In this document: positions 34,530-45,338 of the stretch, piece after piece
Numbering within the stretch: the first letter of the stretch is position 1
How the letters are laid out: the number at the start of each line of letters is the position of its first letter
Origin: Sporolactobacillus terrae DSM 11697
GTDB lineage: Bacteria > Bacillota > Bacilli > Bacillales > Sporolactobacillaceae
Assembly: GCF_000648615.1 (NCBI RefSeq)
Contig: NZ_JFZC01000039.1
Span: 1 to 64,000 of the forward strand
Direction of reading: 5' to 3'
DNA: 64,000 bases
Made by a program: the position numbers and the translations under genes
Notes under the pieces: model-generated
The model's database searches: none
Told to the model about the DNA's origin: nothing
The model's input: only the letters and a program-made list of their open reading frames with translations

Positions 34530-37163
34530 ATGGAAAAAGAGTTGGCGACAAAGTACGATCCGAGCCAGACCGAAGAAAAGTGGTATAAAACCTGGCTGGA
34601 GAAGGATTATTTTAAAGCGGAGGGCGATCCGGAAAAGAAACCGTACTCGATCGTTATTCCGCCTCCAAATGTTACCGGAAAACTTCACTTGGGGCATGCT
34701 TGGGATACAACGATGCAGGATCTTTTGATCCGTTTCAAACGGATGCAGGGCTACGATGCCCTTTATTTGCCAGGCATGGATCATGCCGGCATTGCCACGC
34801 AGGCTAAGGTTGATGCGAAACTGCGTGCGGAAGGCAAGTCCCGTTATGATCTTGGGCGTGAAAAATTTCTAGAAGTTGCTTGGGACTGGAAAAAAGAATA
34901 TGCGTCCTTCATCAGGAAACAATGGGCGAAGCTAGGGTTATCACTGGATTATTCAAGAGAACGGTTTACGCTTGACGAAGGCCTTTCCAAAGCCGTACGC
35001 AAGGTATTTGTCAGTCTCTATAACAAAGGATTAATTTACCGCGGCGCTTACATTATCAACTGGGATCCGGCTGCACGTACCGCGCTTTCTGATATAGAAG
35101 TTATTTATAAAGAAATTCCCGGTCATCTGTGGCATGTCAATTATTCACTTGCAGACGGTTCCGGATCCATCCAAATTGCGACGACGCGTCCGGAAACGAT
35201 GCTCGGCGATACGGCGATTGCTGTTCATCCCGATGATGAACGCTATAAAGCGATCGTCGGCAAAAAGGCAGTTGTTCCGCTGATTGGACGAGAAATTCCG
35301 ATTGTTGCCGACAGCTATGTTGATCAGTCGTTCGGAACAGGAGCGGTGAAAATTACTCCGGCGCATGACCCGAATGACTTTGAAGTCGGCAACCGACACC
35401 ATTTGCCGCGTATCCTTGTCATTGATGAGACCGGGAAAATGAATGAAAATGCCGGCAAGTATCAAGGATTGGATCGCGAAGAATGCCGCAAGCAGATCGT
35501 TAAGGATCTGGAAACCTCCGGCGAACTTGCTTACGTCGAAGAACACGCGCATGCGGTCGGTCATTCGGAACGTACCGGTGTTGTTGTTGAGCCAATTTTG
35601 TCGACCCAATGGTTCGTCAAAATGAAGCCGCTCGCGGAAGCATCGCTGAACATGCAGGAAACGGATGATCGCGTGAACTTCGTCCCTGAACGGTTTGAAG
35701 GCACCTATCGCCGCTGGATGGAAAATATTCGCGACTGGTGCATTTCTCGCCAGCTTTGGTGGGGTCACCGCGTCCCGGCTTGGTATCACAAACAGACCGG
35801 CGAAGTTTATGTTGGCATGGAAGCGCCAAAGGACAGTGAAAACTGGAAACAGGATGAAGATGTTTTGGACACCTGGTTCAGTTCAGCACTGTGGCCGTTC
35901 TCAACGATGGGCTGGCCGGATGAAGATGCTTCAGATTTCAAACGCTACTTCCCGACCAATGCGCTCGTTACCGGATACGACATTATCTTTTTCTGGGTCG
36001 CACGGATGATGTTCCAATCCACAGAATTTACTGGAAAAAGTCCATTCAAAGACGTACTGATTCACGGTCTTGTCCGAGATGAACAAGGACGGAAGATGAG
36101 TAAATCGCTTGGAAATGGAATCGATCCGATGGATGTTATTGCTAAATATGGTGCTGATGCGCTCCGCTATACGCTTGCTACCGGAACAACGCCGGGGCAG
36201 GATCTGACCTTCCAATGGTCAAAGGTGGAAGCAAATTGGAACTTTGCCAATAAGATCTGGAATGCCTCACGGTTTGTGATCATGAACCTCGAAGGCTTCA
36301 CGTTCAGCGATATCGATTTGTCCGGCAAGAAGTCGGTTGCCGATCGTTGGATACTGCAGCGCTTGAATGCGACAATCGAAAAAGTGACGGCACTTTATGA
36401 GACCTATGACTTTGGCGAAGCCGGCCACTACCTGTATCAATTCATCTGGGATGACTTCTGCGATTGGTACATCGAGATGGCGAAACTGCCACTATACGGG
36501 GAAGATGAAGCGGCAAAAGCAACAACCAAATCGGTACTCACTAATGTGCTTGATAAAATTTTGAAATTGCTGCACCCGATTATGCCGTTCATCACTGAAG
36601 AAATCTGGCAGCACATTCCGCATGAAGGCGAAACGATCATGCACAGCGACTGGCCGACCGTTAACGCGCAATGGAATGATGCAGAGGCAGAACAAGAAAT
36701 GACCGCACTGCAAAATGTGATTCGTTCTGTGCGCAACATCCGTTCGGAAATGAATGTCGCACCGAAAAAACCGGTTGAACTGCTCATTAAAACGAAATCA
36801 GAACAAGAAACAACAATTTTTGAAGCAAATAAAGATTATATTGAACGTTTCTGTAATCCGGAAACGCTGGCGATTGGCACGGACATTCAGGCTCCGGAAA
36901 AAGCCGTATCTGCAGTCATTTCCGGCGCAGACATTTATCTTCCGTTGTCCGGTTTGATTAATGTTGATGATGAAATCAGCCGATTGAAGAAGGAACTTGA
37001 AAAAATGAATGCCGAGGTCGAACGGACCAAGAAAAAATTAAGCAATCCAAGATTCGTTGACAAAGCGCCGGAGCAAGTAGTGAACAAAGAACGTGAAAAA
37101 CAAGCGGATTATATCGAAAAACGGGATAAATTAGACGCACGAATTGCTGAATTACAAGCGTGA
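34530..37163 (+). CDS. valS: Valyl-tRNA synthetase
   Basis: An 877-residue class I synthetase that charges tRNA-Val. The HIGH motif appears as [19 protein letters not shown] (about 46-64). The editing (CP1) domain spans about 190-370 ([17 protein letters not shown]). KMSKS motif [14 protein letters not shown] at about 523-536. The C-terminal coiled-coil arm (about 810-877) ends the protein. AAAGGAG precedes the ATG at 34530. Length is normal. Expression is governed by the upstream T-box. folC follows. Confidence 0.98.
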   Translation: MEKELATKYDPSQTEEKWYKTWLEKDYFKAEGDPEKKPYSIVIPPPNVTGKLHLGHAWDTTMQDLLIRFKRMQGYDALYLPGMDHAGIATQAKVDAKLRAEGKSRYDLGREKFLEVAWDWKKEYASFIRKQWAKLGLSLDYSRERFTLDEGLSKAVRKVFVSLYNKGLIYRGAYIINWDPAARTALSDIEVIYKEIPGHLWHVNYSLADGSGSIQIATTRPETMLGDTAIAVHPDDERYKAIVGKKAVVPLIGREIPIVADSYVDQSFGTGAVKITPAHDPNDFEVGNRHHLPRILVIDETGKMNENAGKYQGLDREECRKQIVKDLETSGELAYVEEHAHAVGHSERTGVVVEPILSTQWFVKMKPLAEASLNMQETDDRVNFVPERFEGTYRRWMENIRDWCISRQLWWGHRVPAWYHKQTGEVYVGMEAPKDSENWKQDEDVLDTWFSSALWPFSTMGWPDEDASDFKRYFPTNALVTGYDIIFFWVARMMFQSTEFTGKSPFKDVLIHGLVRDEQGRKMSKSLGNGIDPMDVIAKYGADALRYTLATGTTPGQDLTFQWSKVEANWNFANKIWNASRFVIMNLEGFTFSDIDLSGKKSVADRWILQRLNATIEKVTALYETYDFGEAGHYLYQFIWDDFCDWYIEMAKLPLYGEDEAAKATTKSVLTNVLDKILKLLHPIMPFITEEIWQHIPHEGETIMHSDWPTVNAQWNDAEAEQEMTALQNVIRSVRNIRSEMNVAPKKPVELLIKTKSEQETTIFEANKDYIERFCNPETLAIGTDIQAPEKAVSAVISGADIYLPLSGLINVDDEISRLKKELEKMNAEVERTKKKLSNPRFVDKAPEQVVNKEREKQADYIEKRDKLDARIAELQA

Positions 37164-37264
37164 TTCGACTAAAATAGAAGATACAGTCATGGTTGATGAC
37201 GGTGGCGGGATGTATCCCCCACCGTTTTCACATGGGGAACAAAAGTGATGCGGAGGACGCGGCA

Positions 37265-38587
37265 ATGTTTGAAACAATTGATGAAACACTGAACTGGATT
37301 CACGGGCTGATCCCGCATGGAATCAAACCCGGTACGAAGCGAATGGAATGGATGCTGGCTGAATTAGGCAATCCGCAGCAAAAGATTCGTGCGGTTCACG
37401 TCGGCGGAACGAATGGAAAAGGATCGACGGTATGCTATTTATGGCATATTTACCAAGCTTCAGGCATGACGGTCGGCACGTTTATTTCACCATACATTAC
37501 TTCCTTTAATGAGCGGATCATGGTGAATGGCAAACCAATCCGTGATCAAGATCTGATTAAGGCGGCGAATCTTGTCTATCCGCTGACGCTTGCTGTAGAT
37601 CGAGAGACCGATCTCGGCCTTCCGACTGAATTTGAAGTTGTGACGATGCTTAGCTTTGTTTATTTTGCCATGATTCATCCTTGTGATCTGGTGATCTATG
37701 AAGTCGGTCTTGGTGGACGGCTGGATTCAACCAATGTCATTCATCCGCTCGTCAGCGTGATTACCAATGTTGCAATGGATCATATGAAGCAGCTCGGCAA
37801 TACCATTAAACAGATTGCTTTTGAAAAAGCCGGAATCATCAAGGAAGCTACAGCTATTGTTACGACTGCCGAACATCCGGATGCCCAGGCTGTAATTCGT
37901 GATAAAGCTAGAGAAAAAAATGCTGAATTGTATCTCCTCAATACTGCGTTTTCCTATGATTCGCTCGGACATGATGAAGACGGCGAGCATTTTAATTTTA
38001 CTGCCGACAAGCTTCATCTAAATGATCTTGTTCTCCACATGCGAGGGGAACATCAGCTGAAAAATGCCTCGGCTGCCCTGATGGCTGTCCAACATTTGGC
38101 GGAATGCTGCGGGCTTCCCATCACCGAGGCGGCTATTCGTGAGGGGCTTCTGAAGGCGGCTTGGCCGGGGCGTTTTGAACGGATGAAGCATGATCCACTC
38201 GTTATTATTGATGGTGCACATAATGTTCAGGGAACTGAAGCGCTTGTCCGCACCTTGACCAGATATTATGAAGGGCGAACGATTCATCTGCTTTATGCGG
38301 CACTGAAAGATAAACAATATGAACAAATGATTCATTTAATTGAATCGGCGGTGCATGATGTGACGTTTACCTCCTTCGATTACCCGCGCGCAGCAAGCAG
38401 TGATCTGCTCTATGCCGCGGGGCATCATCGAATCAAGAAAAAAGATCCGGACTGGATGCATGCTCTGAATGACATGATTGCTAAAACGAAAGCCGGCGAA
38501 ATGGTGCTGGTGTGCGGGTCGCTCTACTTTATTTCTGCGGTTCGCCATGCCCTGCGTGATGGGAAGTCAAATGAAATGCGACCGTAA
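37265..38587 (+). CDS. folC: Dihydrofolate synthase / folylpolyglutamate synthase
   Basis: A 440-residue Mur-ligase-fold enzyme that adds glutamate to dihydropteroate and to folates. ATP loop GGTNGKGSTVCYL at about 48-60, omega-like loop and TSFNERI near 80-86, EVGLGGRLDSTNV (about 145-157), and the C-terminal DGAHNVQG (about 314-321). GCGGAGGAC precedes the ATG at 37265; earlier in-frame ATGs lack a site. It lies 101 bases after valS as in Bacillus and may be partly cotranscribed. Terminator at 38611. Confidence 0.95.
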   Translation: MFETIDETLNWIHGLIPHGIKPGTKRMEWMLAELGNPQQKIRAVHVGGTNGKGSTVCYLWHIYQASGMTVGTFISPYITSFNERIMVNGKPIRDQDLIKAANLVYPLTLAVDRETDLGLPTEFEVVTMLSFVYFAMIHPCDLVIYEVGLGGRLDSTNVIHPLVSVITNVAMDHMKQLGNTIKQIAFEKAGIIKEATAIVTTAEHPDAQAVIRDKAREKNAELYLLNTAFSYDSLGHDEDGEHFNFTADKLHLNDLVLHMRGEHQLKNASAALMAVQHLAECCGLPITEAAIREGLLKAAWPGRFERMKHDPLVIIDGAHNVQGTEALVRTLTRYYEGRTIHLLYAALKDKQYEQMIHLIESAVHDVTFTSFDYPRAASSDLLYAAGHHRIKKKDPDWMHALNDMIAKTKAGEMVLVCGSLYFISAVRHALRDGKSNEMRP

Positions 38588-38610
38588 TTTTAACTACAAA
38601 AACAGAAGGG

Positions 38611-38659
38611 CAAAAGAAGTTGAAGGGGCAAAAAAAAGCCTTTTCAACTTCTTTTTATT
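38611..38659 (+). terminator. Terminator of folC
   Basis: AAAAGAAGTTGAAGGGG pairs with CCTTTTCAACTTCTTTT across an A-rich loop, followed by T-rich sequence. Confidence 0.85.
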
Positions 38660-38753
38660 TTGCTACAATTACAATTAGTCAAATTGTAATAGGAAAATAG
38701 ATAATTGTAAAAATTGGATTGTAATCGCACAGGATAAAAAGGGGGAAGTGCGA

Positions 38754-40454
38754 TTGACATTACTGAAGCAAAGGGCAGTGATCATTTTTTGGCTCATGTC
38801 GATGGCAGGGCTTCTTCCGCTAATCTACGTCCTTGATCCACCAAGAAACATCACTTTTTCTTCCTTATTCACTGTAAGCATTGTCTTTATTCTCACCGCA
38901 ATTTTCAGTTTTAAAGTTAAAGGGACCGATATTATTGTCCTTCAGGGAATCGGACTAGCTACCTTTCTAATATTCGGACTATTCATTGAAACGTTATTGA
39001 CGCAACTGTGCATTATCACCTATTTGCTTTTTCAGCGGGTCGGGAAGTCGGATTTTTATCGGATACCGGTCAACTTGACCATGTTTTTGTTCGTTTCCAT
39101 TTCTTCCGGATGTGCTTATTACGCACTAGGCGGCCAAGCAGTGACGGGAGCCCGCAATGTTTTGGCGTTGCATTTATGGCCGATTATAGCTTTCTATATT
39201 GCTGCCTATCTATCCAACAGCCTTCTTTTACTTGTCATTCGACGCGGGCTGCTCAATCAGCAAGTTGTTCTGAAACTATTCGACCGTGATTCTGCTTGGG
39301 AACTGGTGATTACGGCTTTAATGTTGCCGCTTGGTATAGCCTTCTATCTCATGTATACAACCAGGGGATGGGAAGGTATGATGATGATTGCGATTCCAAT
39401 GGTCACGTTGTCAGTTATTATGAGACAAATCAACAACAGCCAGGAATTAGTCCATTTTCTTCAAAACGTGAATCATCTTGGTCAGCAGCTCACGGAAGAA
39501 TTGTCCGTGAACCGTGTATTTGACCACTTGTTTGCTCAAATGCCCGCGATGATGACAACAGCGGATTATCTTTATGTTGTCCTGTACACGGAACCGGAGC
39601 ACCCAAAGCTTGTCCGTCTCTATCGCAAAAATCAGGAAAGTGACTTTGTGCCCTTTCAGCAAGAAGCCGATATCAGTATGAATGTATATCAAGAAGCGAA
39701 AACGGTCACTGAAAGTGGAGAGGTGTGTGCAAAGTATCCGTTTCTCGACGCGGTGTCAAAAGGACAAGCGCGATCTTATTTGTCGGTGCCGATGATGCAT
39801 CGTGGACAAGTCATCGGTGTTTTGACAATCGCTTCACATATCAACAGAGCCTTTACAAAAGCAAATAAAATCGGAATTGAAATTGTTGCCGATTTTCTTG
39901 CAATAGGGCTTGAGAATGCGAAGAATTTTGAAATTCGAAAAAAGGAAAGCGAGCATTGCCCGCTGACTGATTTGTTTAATTATCGCTACATGATGAAAAT
40001 GATCCATCAAATGGTTCATGATCCTTCGCTAGAGGTTTTTTCAATTGTTATGATTGATATTGATAACTTTAAACGAATTAATGATCGGTTCGGGCATCAA
40101 AACGGCAATGCGATCTTAATTGGTGTCGCGAATCGATTGCGGAAAACGATTGGAGAACGTGGAATTGCTGTACGGTACGGCGGTGAAGAGTTTACCGTAC
40201 TGCTTCCTGAAATCGATTCTGGCCAATGCTTTTCAATTGCTGAATTGATTCGCCGCGCGGTTGCAACGGAACCCTTCATGATTTTCAATGAAGAAGACAA
40301 CCGCTACGACAAAATTCATGTGACGATCAGCCTTGGCACGGCAACGGCGCCTGTAGACGGCACGGATCCGTCTGAATTGATCTATAACGCGGATCACGCA
40401 ATGTATAAAGGAGCAAAGCAGCAAGGAAAGAATCGAGTCGCTCGCTACTTTTGA
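38754..40454 (+). CDS. Membrane GAF-GGDEF diguanylate cyclase
   Basis: A 566-residue protein. About six membrane spans occupy residues 8-220. A GAF-like domain covers about 245-390 (YLSVPMMHRGQVIGVLTIAS). A GGDEF domain covers about 400-565 with DIDNFKRINDRFGHQNGN and the active-site RYGGEEF near 474-480. The residues expected for the product-inhibition site (RxxD before GGDEF) are GERG here, so the I-site is absent. It should make cyclic-di-GMP in response to a signal at the membrane or GAF domain. The start is uncertain: TTG at 38754 has GGGGG 8 bases upstream, while a GTG at 38748 lies only 2 bases away. It sits where comC lies in B. subtilis. Confidence 0.88.
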   Translation: MTLLKQRAVIIFWLMSMAGLLPLIYVLDPPRNITFSSLFTVSIVFILTAIFSFKVKGTDIIVLQGIGLATFLIFGLFIETLLTQLCIITYLLFQRVGKSDFYRIPVNLTMFLFVSISSGCAYYALGGQAVTGARNVLALHLWPIIAFYIAAYLSNSLLLLVIRRGLLNQQVVLKLFDRDSAWELVITALMLPLGIAFYLMYTTRGWEGMMMIAIPMVTLSVIMRQINNSQELVHFLQNVNHLGQQLTEELSVNRVFDHLFAQMPAMMTTADYLYVVLYTEPEHPKLVRLYRKNQESDFVPFQQEADISMNVYQEAKTVTESGEVCAKYPFLDAVSKGQARSYLSVPMMHRGQVIGVLTIASHINRAFTKANKIGIEIVADFLAIGLENAKNFEIRKKESEHCPLTDLFNYRYMMKMIHQMVHDPSLEVFSIVMIDIDNFKRINDRFGHQNGNAILIGVANRLRKTIGERGIAVRYGGEEFTVLLPEIDSGQCFSIAELIRRAVATEPFMIFNEEDNRYDKIHVTISLGTATAPVDGTDPSELIYNADHAMYKGAKQQGKNRVARYF

Positions 40455-40508
40455 CCAATCGATGCTGTGCTGAAAATAGTCGAGAAAAAGAGAGAAATTT
40501 TTTGCGGA

Positions 40509-40537
40509 TGAGACGACAAATGTCTCGTTCTTTTTTA
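40509..40537 (+). terminator. Terminator of the diguanylate cyclase gene
   Basis: GAGAC (40510-40514), seven-base loop, GTCTC (40522-40526), then GTTCTTTTTT. Short stem, so moderate strength. Confidence 0.6.
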
Positions 40538-40595
40538 TGTCCGCTGTGCTAAGCTAGTCGGAAGCAGAGCTTTGTTTGGACAAAGGGGGATACCT

Positions 40596-41582
40596 GTGAC
40601 CGCTAGGAATAATAAAACGCCCCAAGTGACGGTATCGTTTAATGGAGAAAAACATGCCTTGGAAGAGTGGACAAGAAAAGAAACAGCCGCAGATCAGGAT
40701 AAGTCGCTGGACTGGATCGGCGCTTTCTCCGATGAGAACGATGAACTTCAGCAGCAACCCAAAAAAATAAGTACCGATTCAAATGCTTTTACGGAAAAAA
40801 AGCAGCCACCAGCAAAAAACAAATGGCAATCGGCGCACAAGAAACCGATGACGAAACTGCGTATGATCCGTTTCATCGGCTTACCGGCAGCGGCAGCGCT
40901 TGTCGTCGGATTGGTGATTGGCATGTCTCTTTTAATGGTGCTAAACGAACAAACGCCAAAAGAGAAGAACACATGGGCGAGCGGCGCGCAATCCAATCAG
41001 CAGACCGGCACCTCGACGATTGCCAGTAGCGATTTAAATTTATCACTCTATCTCATTCAGGCGGGTTTGTTTGGCTCGCCGGCTAAGGCGAAGCAGATTG
41101 CATCTCAGCTGAACGCACCTGCAGTTGTGATGCCTGTAACGGGAGGCAACGCCATTTTTGTTGGCGCAGCACAAAACGAAAAAGAAGCGGACCAAATGAT
41201 TAAAGCGTTTGAAGGGAACGGCATGGATGTGTTTAAAAAGAAAATGACGCTGCAAGCGGCTGCTGCAGCAGCAAAAGATCAAAATAAAGCGAAGACGGCA
41301 CGTGCGGCAAAGAAAATGATTCAGCAATATCTCGCCTTATCGGCGCAGCCTAACCGAATCGCAGCTTCTGGCCAGAATGTACTGCAAACCGTGGACAAGC
41401 TCTATAAATCCGTATCAGGCTTAAAATCAGATCGTGCTACTAAACAAGTGATGGATGATCTTAAACAAACGCGTGCAGCAGCAGCCCAATTGACCACAGA
41501 TTCGTCCACACAACAGGCGGCTGCATTTCACAAGTGCCTGCTTGAGTCGATCGCACATTATAACGCGTTGATCCATTCTTAA
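40596..41582 (+). CDS. spoIIB: SpoIIB-like sporulation protein with SPOR domain
   Basis: A 328-residue protein. The N-terminal 90 residues are cytosolic and charged, starting TARNNKTPQVTVSFNGEKHA, a pattern shared with SpoIIB. One membrane span lies at about 93-115 (FIGLPAAAALVVGLVIGMSL). The extracellular part has a SPOR-like domain at about 140-215 (LYLIQAGLFGSPAKAKQIAS, then PVTGGNAIFVGA). SpoIIB helps thin septal peptidoglycan during engulfment and localises by SPOR binding to denuded glycan. GTG start with AAAGGGGGA upstream. Position before radC-mreB fits; maf, which usually follows, is missing. Confidence 0.85.
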   Translation: MTARNNKTPQVTVSFNGEKHALEEWTRKETAADQDKSLDWIGAFSDENDELQQQPKKISTDSNAFTEKKQPPAKNKWQSAHKKPMTKLRMIRFIGLPAAAALVVGLVIGMSLLMVLNEQTPKEKNTWASGAQSNQQTGTSTIASSDLNLSLYLIQAGLFGSPAKAKQIASQLNAPAVVMPVTGGNAIFVGAAQNEKEADQMIKAFEGNGMDVFKKKMTLQAAAAAAKDQNKAKTARAAKKMIQQYLALSAQPNRIAASGQNVLQTVDKLYKSVSGLKSDRATKQVMDDLKQTRAAAAQLTTDSSTQQAAAFHKCLLESIAHYNALIHS

Positions 41583-41959
41583 AGAAACCGGATGTTTCAT
41601 TAAGAATGTGTGGCGCCTGCAGAGAACAAAGCGCACAACGTATTGAAGTACAACAGATAAGAGGCGGCTTTGCTGCTAATACTGTGATGAGCGGTATGGC
41701 TTTAATCAGGCCGTTCTATGCCCGTAATCAAAGGCTTCTACGAGGCATCGATGTTGCGCGCGTAACAGAACGATTACAAAAAGATTATTATTGCTTATTT
41801 TTGCGTTTTTGTGACATAAACGGATGATTCGCGTCGAAAATAATGGGCGACTGTCCTAGAAAATAGACCATTTTTGTCATTTTTCATTCTGCAGAAAATC
41901 CTGAAACACGCTATGCTTGGCTTAAGGGATCTTCAACGTGCAGAATGGGGGAATGGTTT
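41583..41959. other. Gene-free stretch where maf would be expected
   Basis: About 375 bases between spoIIB and radC. One 73-codon reading (41606-41827) has no ribosome site or recognisable sequence. I see no remnant of Maf motifs and no clear promoter or terminator. Confidence 0.5.
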
Positions 41960-42646
41960 ATGGTGAAGAATATAATGATGAAAGATGTACCAAATGGTGA
42001 TCGTCCTCGAGAACGGTTGATTCGCGAAGGCGCTCCTGTTTTGTCAAATCAAGAGCTGCTTGCCATCCTCCTGCAGTCAGGGACAAGAAATCAGTCTGTA
42101 ATGCAGCTTGCCGGCCGATTGGTCAGTCAATTTAACGATCTTGAACAATTGCGGGAAGCGAGCATCGAAGAATTGAAGCAAGTTAAAGGGATTGGCGCAG
42201 CAAAGGCGGTTCTTTTATTAGCCGTTTTTGAAATTGGTCGGCGTATGAGTCGAAAGGCTCACGATGCCAGGTACGCGATTCGTTCTCCCGAAGATGGCGC
42301 CGACTATGTGATGGAGGAAATGCGCACATTAAAACAGGAGCACTTTGTGGCATTATTCTTGAATACCAAGAACCAAGTGCTGCATAAGTGCACCATTTTT
42401 GTTGGTAGTCTCAACGCCTCTATCGTTCACCCACGTGAAGTGTTCAAAGAAGCAGTACGGCACTCGGCTGCTTCGATCATCTGCTTTCACAATCATCCAA
42501 GCGGCGACCCAACGCCCAGCAAGGAGGACATTGATGTAACCAGACGCTTAGCCTCTTGCGGAAAAATGCTTGGTGTGGACGTCCTGGATCATATCGTCAT
42601 TGGGGACCGGCGATTTGTTAGTTTGAAACAGAAGGGGCTAATGTAA
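41960..42646 (+). CDS. radC: RadC-family JAB/MPN protein
   Basis: A 228-residue protein. N-terminal helix-hairpin-helix region (EELKQVKGIGAAKAVLLLAV, about 70-89) and a C-terminal JAB metalloprotease-like domain with the metal ligands in CFHNHPSGDPTPSKEDIDVT (about 174-193) and an upstream Glu in HPREVFKEA. The historical link to DNA repair is doubtful; role unknown. GGGGGAATGG precedes the ATG at 41960. The order radC-mreB-mreC-mreD-minC-minD is the conserved Bacillus order. Confidence 0.95.
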   Translation: MVKNIMMKDVPNGDRPRERLIREGAPVLSNQELLAILLQSGTRNQSVMQLAGRLVSQFNDLEQLREASIEELKQVKGIGAAKAVLLLAVFEIGRRMSRKAHDARYAIRSPEDGADYVMEEMRTLKQEHFVALFLNTKNQVLHKCTIFVGSLNASIVHPREVFKEAVRHSAASIICFHNHPSGDPTPSKEDIDVTRRLASCGKMLGVDVLDHIVIGDRRFVSLKQKGLM

Positions 42647-42758
42647 AATGAAAAGCGCATGATTCCAAACATTTCATTTCTAGCCCCCCTATAAATTCAA
42701 GATCAATTAAGATATAATTAAATGCATGAGTTTTTGCAATCGAAGGGAGATTACATAG

Positions 42759-43799
42759 ATGTTTGGCGGATTTTCTAAAGATATGGGTATTGACCTTGGG
42801 ACGGCGAACACGTTAGTGTACGTTAAGGGGAAAGGTGTTGTCGTCAGAGAACCATCGGTCGTCGCCTTACACACAGACAATGGTGTGATTGAAGCAGTCG
42901 GAACGCCGGCAAAGAACATGATCGGCCGCACACCGGGAAATATTGTTGCAGTTCGTCCGATGAAAAATGGTGTGATTGCCGATTTCGAGACAACCGCGAC
43001 AATGATGAAATATTTTATTAATCAAGCACAGAAACAACGCTCCGTTTTTTCACGCAAGCCAAATGTGATGGTTTGTGTCCCATCGGGAATTACAGCCGTT
43101 GAAAAACGGGCCGTAGAGGATGCGACAAAACAAGCGGGTGCGCGTGAAGCATATACGATTGAAGAGCCCTTTGCAGCAGCAGTTGGTGCCGATTTGCCGG
43201 TTTGGGAACCAACCGGAAGCATGGTGGTAGATATTGGCGGAGGTACAACGGAAGTTGCCATCATATCACTTGGCGGGATCGTGACCAGCCAATCCATTCG
43301 TATCGCCGGTGATGATATGGACGAAGCGATCATTCAGTATGTGAAGAAAACCTATAACCTCATGATCGGGGAACGCTCCGCTGAAGCCTTGAAGCTTGAA
43401 ATCGGATCTGCAGGCGATTCCGAAGAAATAGAAAAAAGTAAAATGGAAGTACGCGGCCGCGACTTGCTAACCGGTCTTCCGAAGACCATTGAAGTATCTG
43501 GAAAAGAGATCGCCGAAGCATTGCGCGATTCGGTCAATCAAATTATCGAAGCAGTCAAAGTGACACTTGAGAAGACCCCGCCTGAACTTGCTGCCGATAT
43601 TATGGATCGCGGAATTGTTCTTACCGGAGGCGGAGCATTGCTGAATAACTTGGATCATGTTCTGAGTGATGAGACAAAGATGCCGGTAATTGTTGCAGAA
43701 AACCCGCTTGATTGTGTTGCAATCGGTACAGGACGTTCGCTTGAAAACTTGCCGTTAATTCGCTCCAAGGCGAACTCAATCTCATTAGCAAACAAATAA
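42759..43799 (+). CDS. mreB: Cell shape-determining protein MreB
   Basis: A 346-residue actin homologue that guides the elongation machinery for cell-wall synthesis. Phosphate loop [14 protein letters not shown] (about 7-20), [17 protein letters not shown] (about 155-171), and [11 protein letters not shown] (about 287-297). Unlike some relatives it ends with a short NSISLANK tail. GAAGGGAG precedes the ATG. A TATAAT at 42713-42718 lacks a good -35, so the promoter is unsure. Confidence 0.97.
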   Translation: MFGGFSKDMGIDLGTANTLVYVKGKGVVVREPSVVALHTDNGVIEAVGTPAKNMIGRTPGNIVAVRPMKNGVIADFETTATMMKYFINQAQKQRSVFSRKPNVMVCVPSGITAVEKRAVEDATKQAGAREAYTIEEPFAAAVGADLPVWEPTGSMVVDIGGGTTEVAIISLGGIVTSQSIRIAGDDMDEAIIQYVKKTYNLMIGERSAEALKLEIGSAGDSEEIEKSKMEVRGRDLLTGLPKTIEVSGKEIAEALRDSVNQIIEAVKVTLEKTPPELAADIMDRGIVLTGGGALLNNLDHVLSDETKMPVIVAENPLDCVAIGTGRSLENLPLIRSKANSISLANK

Positions 43800-43842
43800 T
43801 CTTTCAGCGCTAAAACGTGTGAACAGCTAAGCAGGTGTCTGT

Positions 43843-44715
43843 ATGCCTTCATTTTTTTCAAACAAAAAATTAATCATCTTATTGACCAGCCTCATTGTCT
43901 TGATCGCACTGATCAGCTATTCCCTAAAGCAGGGGACACGTGCGAATTGGGCGGAACAATTTGTTCAGGATGTTGTCGGCGGTTTTCAATATGTGATCAA
44001 TGTACCCGCTCGCTATGCAGCGGGTTTCTTTCAGAATGTGAACGATATTGAAAATGCTTATAAAGAAAATAAGCGGCTAAAAGAAAATCTGGCAAACTAT
44101 GCCAGTGTTGAACAGGAAAACCGAACCCTCTCTGCGCAGAACAAGACATTAAGAGCGCAGCTTGGTTTAAAAAATGACCCGAAACTATCTGATTTTCGAA
44201 AGTATTCGGCAATGATGATCGGCAGAACGGTTGATCAATTTAATCAACTGTTGACGATTGATAAAGGTCGAGTCAACGGGATTAAGGACGGAATGCCGGT
44301 CATTACTTCCGGAAAACGGCTGATCGGCAGCATCACGAAGGCGAGCAGTTTCACCAGCAAGGTATCGCTGATCTCGGACGATCAGAACATAAATCAAATT
44401 TCAGCCGTTATTCAACCGAAAAAGGGCGACCCGATTCCGGGCATGATTGAAGGCTATGATCAGAACAAGGATCTTTTGTATTTTCGCAAAATCCCGATCA
44501 AAGCTAAAGTGCAAAAAGGCCAAGTGGTGACAACATCAGGCTTAAGCGGCAAATACCCTGAAGGACTCGTCATTGGTACGGTCATCAAAGTAACAACCGA
44601 TCAATATGGGTTGACGAAGGCCGCTCAAGTGAAGCCGGCTGCAAATCTTAACGATCTAAGCTATGTTCTGGTCCTGGAGCGCAAAGCATCGGTTGCAAGT
44701 GATGAGGGGGAATGA
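43843..44715 (+). CDS. mreC: Rod shape-determining protein MreC
   Basis: A 290-residue protein with one N-terminal membrane span (about 8-27), a coiled coil (about 65-110: NDIENAYKENKRLKENLANY and following), and the extracellular two-beta-barrel domain (about 125-280) with GRVNGIKDGMPVITSGKRLI and VVTTSGLSGKYPEGLVIGTV. It links MreB to periplasm-side synthesis enzymes. It starts 43 bases after mreB and overlaps mreD closely. Confidence 0.96.
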   Translation: MPSFFSNKKLIILLTSLIVLIALISYSLKQGTRANWAEQFVQDVVGGFQYVINVPARYAAGFFQNVNDIENAYKENKRLKENLANYASVEQENRTLSAQNKTLRAQLGLKNDPKLSDFRKYSAMMIGRTVDQFNQLLTIDKGRVNGIKDGMPVITSGKRLIGSITKASSFTSKVSLISDDQNINQISAVIQPKKGDPIPGMIEGYDQNKDLLYFRKIPIKAKVQKGQVVTTSGLSGKYPEGLVIGTVIKVTTDQYGLTKAAQVKPAANLNDLSYVLVLERKASVASDEGE

Positions 44716-44717
44716 GA

Positions 44718-45233
44718 ATGAAGCAAAGTAAAATTTTCTTTCTTCTCTTCTTTCTATTCATCATTCAAGGGACCGTTATCCCGCTTATCTCTCTGTTCCA
44801 TGCATGGGACAATGTACAATGGGTTCCGGAGTTTGTTTTTGTCGCCATCCTGATGATCGCGTTTTTCGGATCGCTCAGTTGGGGGATGAGGTATGCCCTC
44901 GTCTTTGGTTTTATGACCGACATCGTCTATTCATCGGTGCTCGGTGTCTATGCGTTCAGCTTAACGCTCACCGTTTATTTGATTTCTATGATTTCCCGAT
45001 GGGTGAATTTAAACCTAGTGATGACCCTTCTCCTTGTTGCTGTCGGCGTTGTCGTTATGGAATTTCAGGTGTATGTCATTTACTTGATGATCGGTTTAAC
45101 GGATCAGAATCTCAGCGTTTTCTTTCAAGCACGTGTGCCTGCAACGCTTGCGCTCAACGCACTCTTTACTCTGCTGATCTATTATCCATTTCGCCGAGAT
45201 TTAGTGAAAATGTCTGACTGGATTAAAAAATGA
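44718..45233 (+). CDS. mreD: Rod shape-determining protein MreD
   Basis: A 171-residue membrane protein with about five spans. The family stretch WGMRYALVFGFMTDIVYSSV near 55-74 and LGVYAFSLTL are visible. GAGGGGGAA, inside the mreC end, lies 6 bases before the ATG at 44718; an ATG at 44712 overlapping the mreC stop is too close to it. Translation is probably coupled to mreC. Confidence 0.92.
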   Translation: MKQSKIFFLLFFLFIIQGTVIPLISLFHAWDNVQWVPEFVFVAILMIAFFGSLSWGMRYALVFGFMTDIVYSSVLGVYAFSLTLTVYLISMISRWVNLNLVMTLLLVAVGVVVMEFQVYVIYLMIGLTDQNLSVFFQARVPATLALNALFTLLIYYPFRRDLVKMSDWIKK

Positions 45234-45338
45234 TTTAGTCCAGTTGCCGTTATCCAAACTTTTGTAGGGAACTGTATGTTTTAAGAAGGAATTTATTCTA
45301 TTAATATTGAATATCAACATATCGAGGTGAAAATCCCG

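Noticed and set aside
35145-35789. 214-codon reverse ORF inside valS
   Set aside because: Fully inside the well-supported valS gene, with no family features.
41606-41827. 73-codon ORF between spoIIB and radC
   Set aside because: No ribosome site, no membrane or domain features, and no similarity to Maf.
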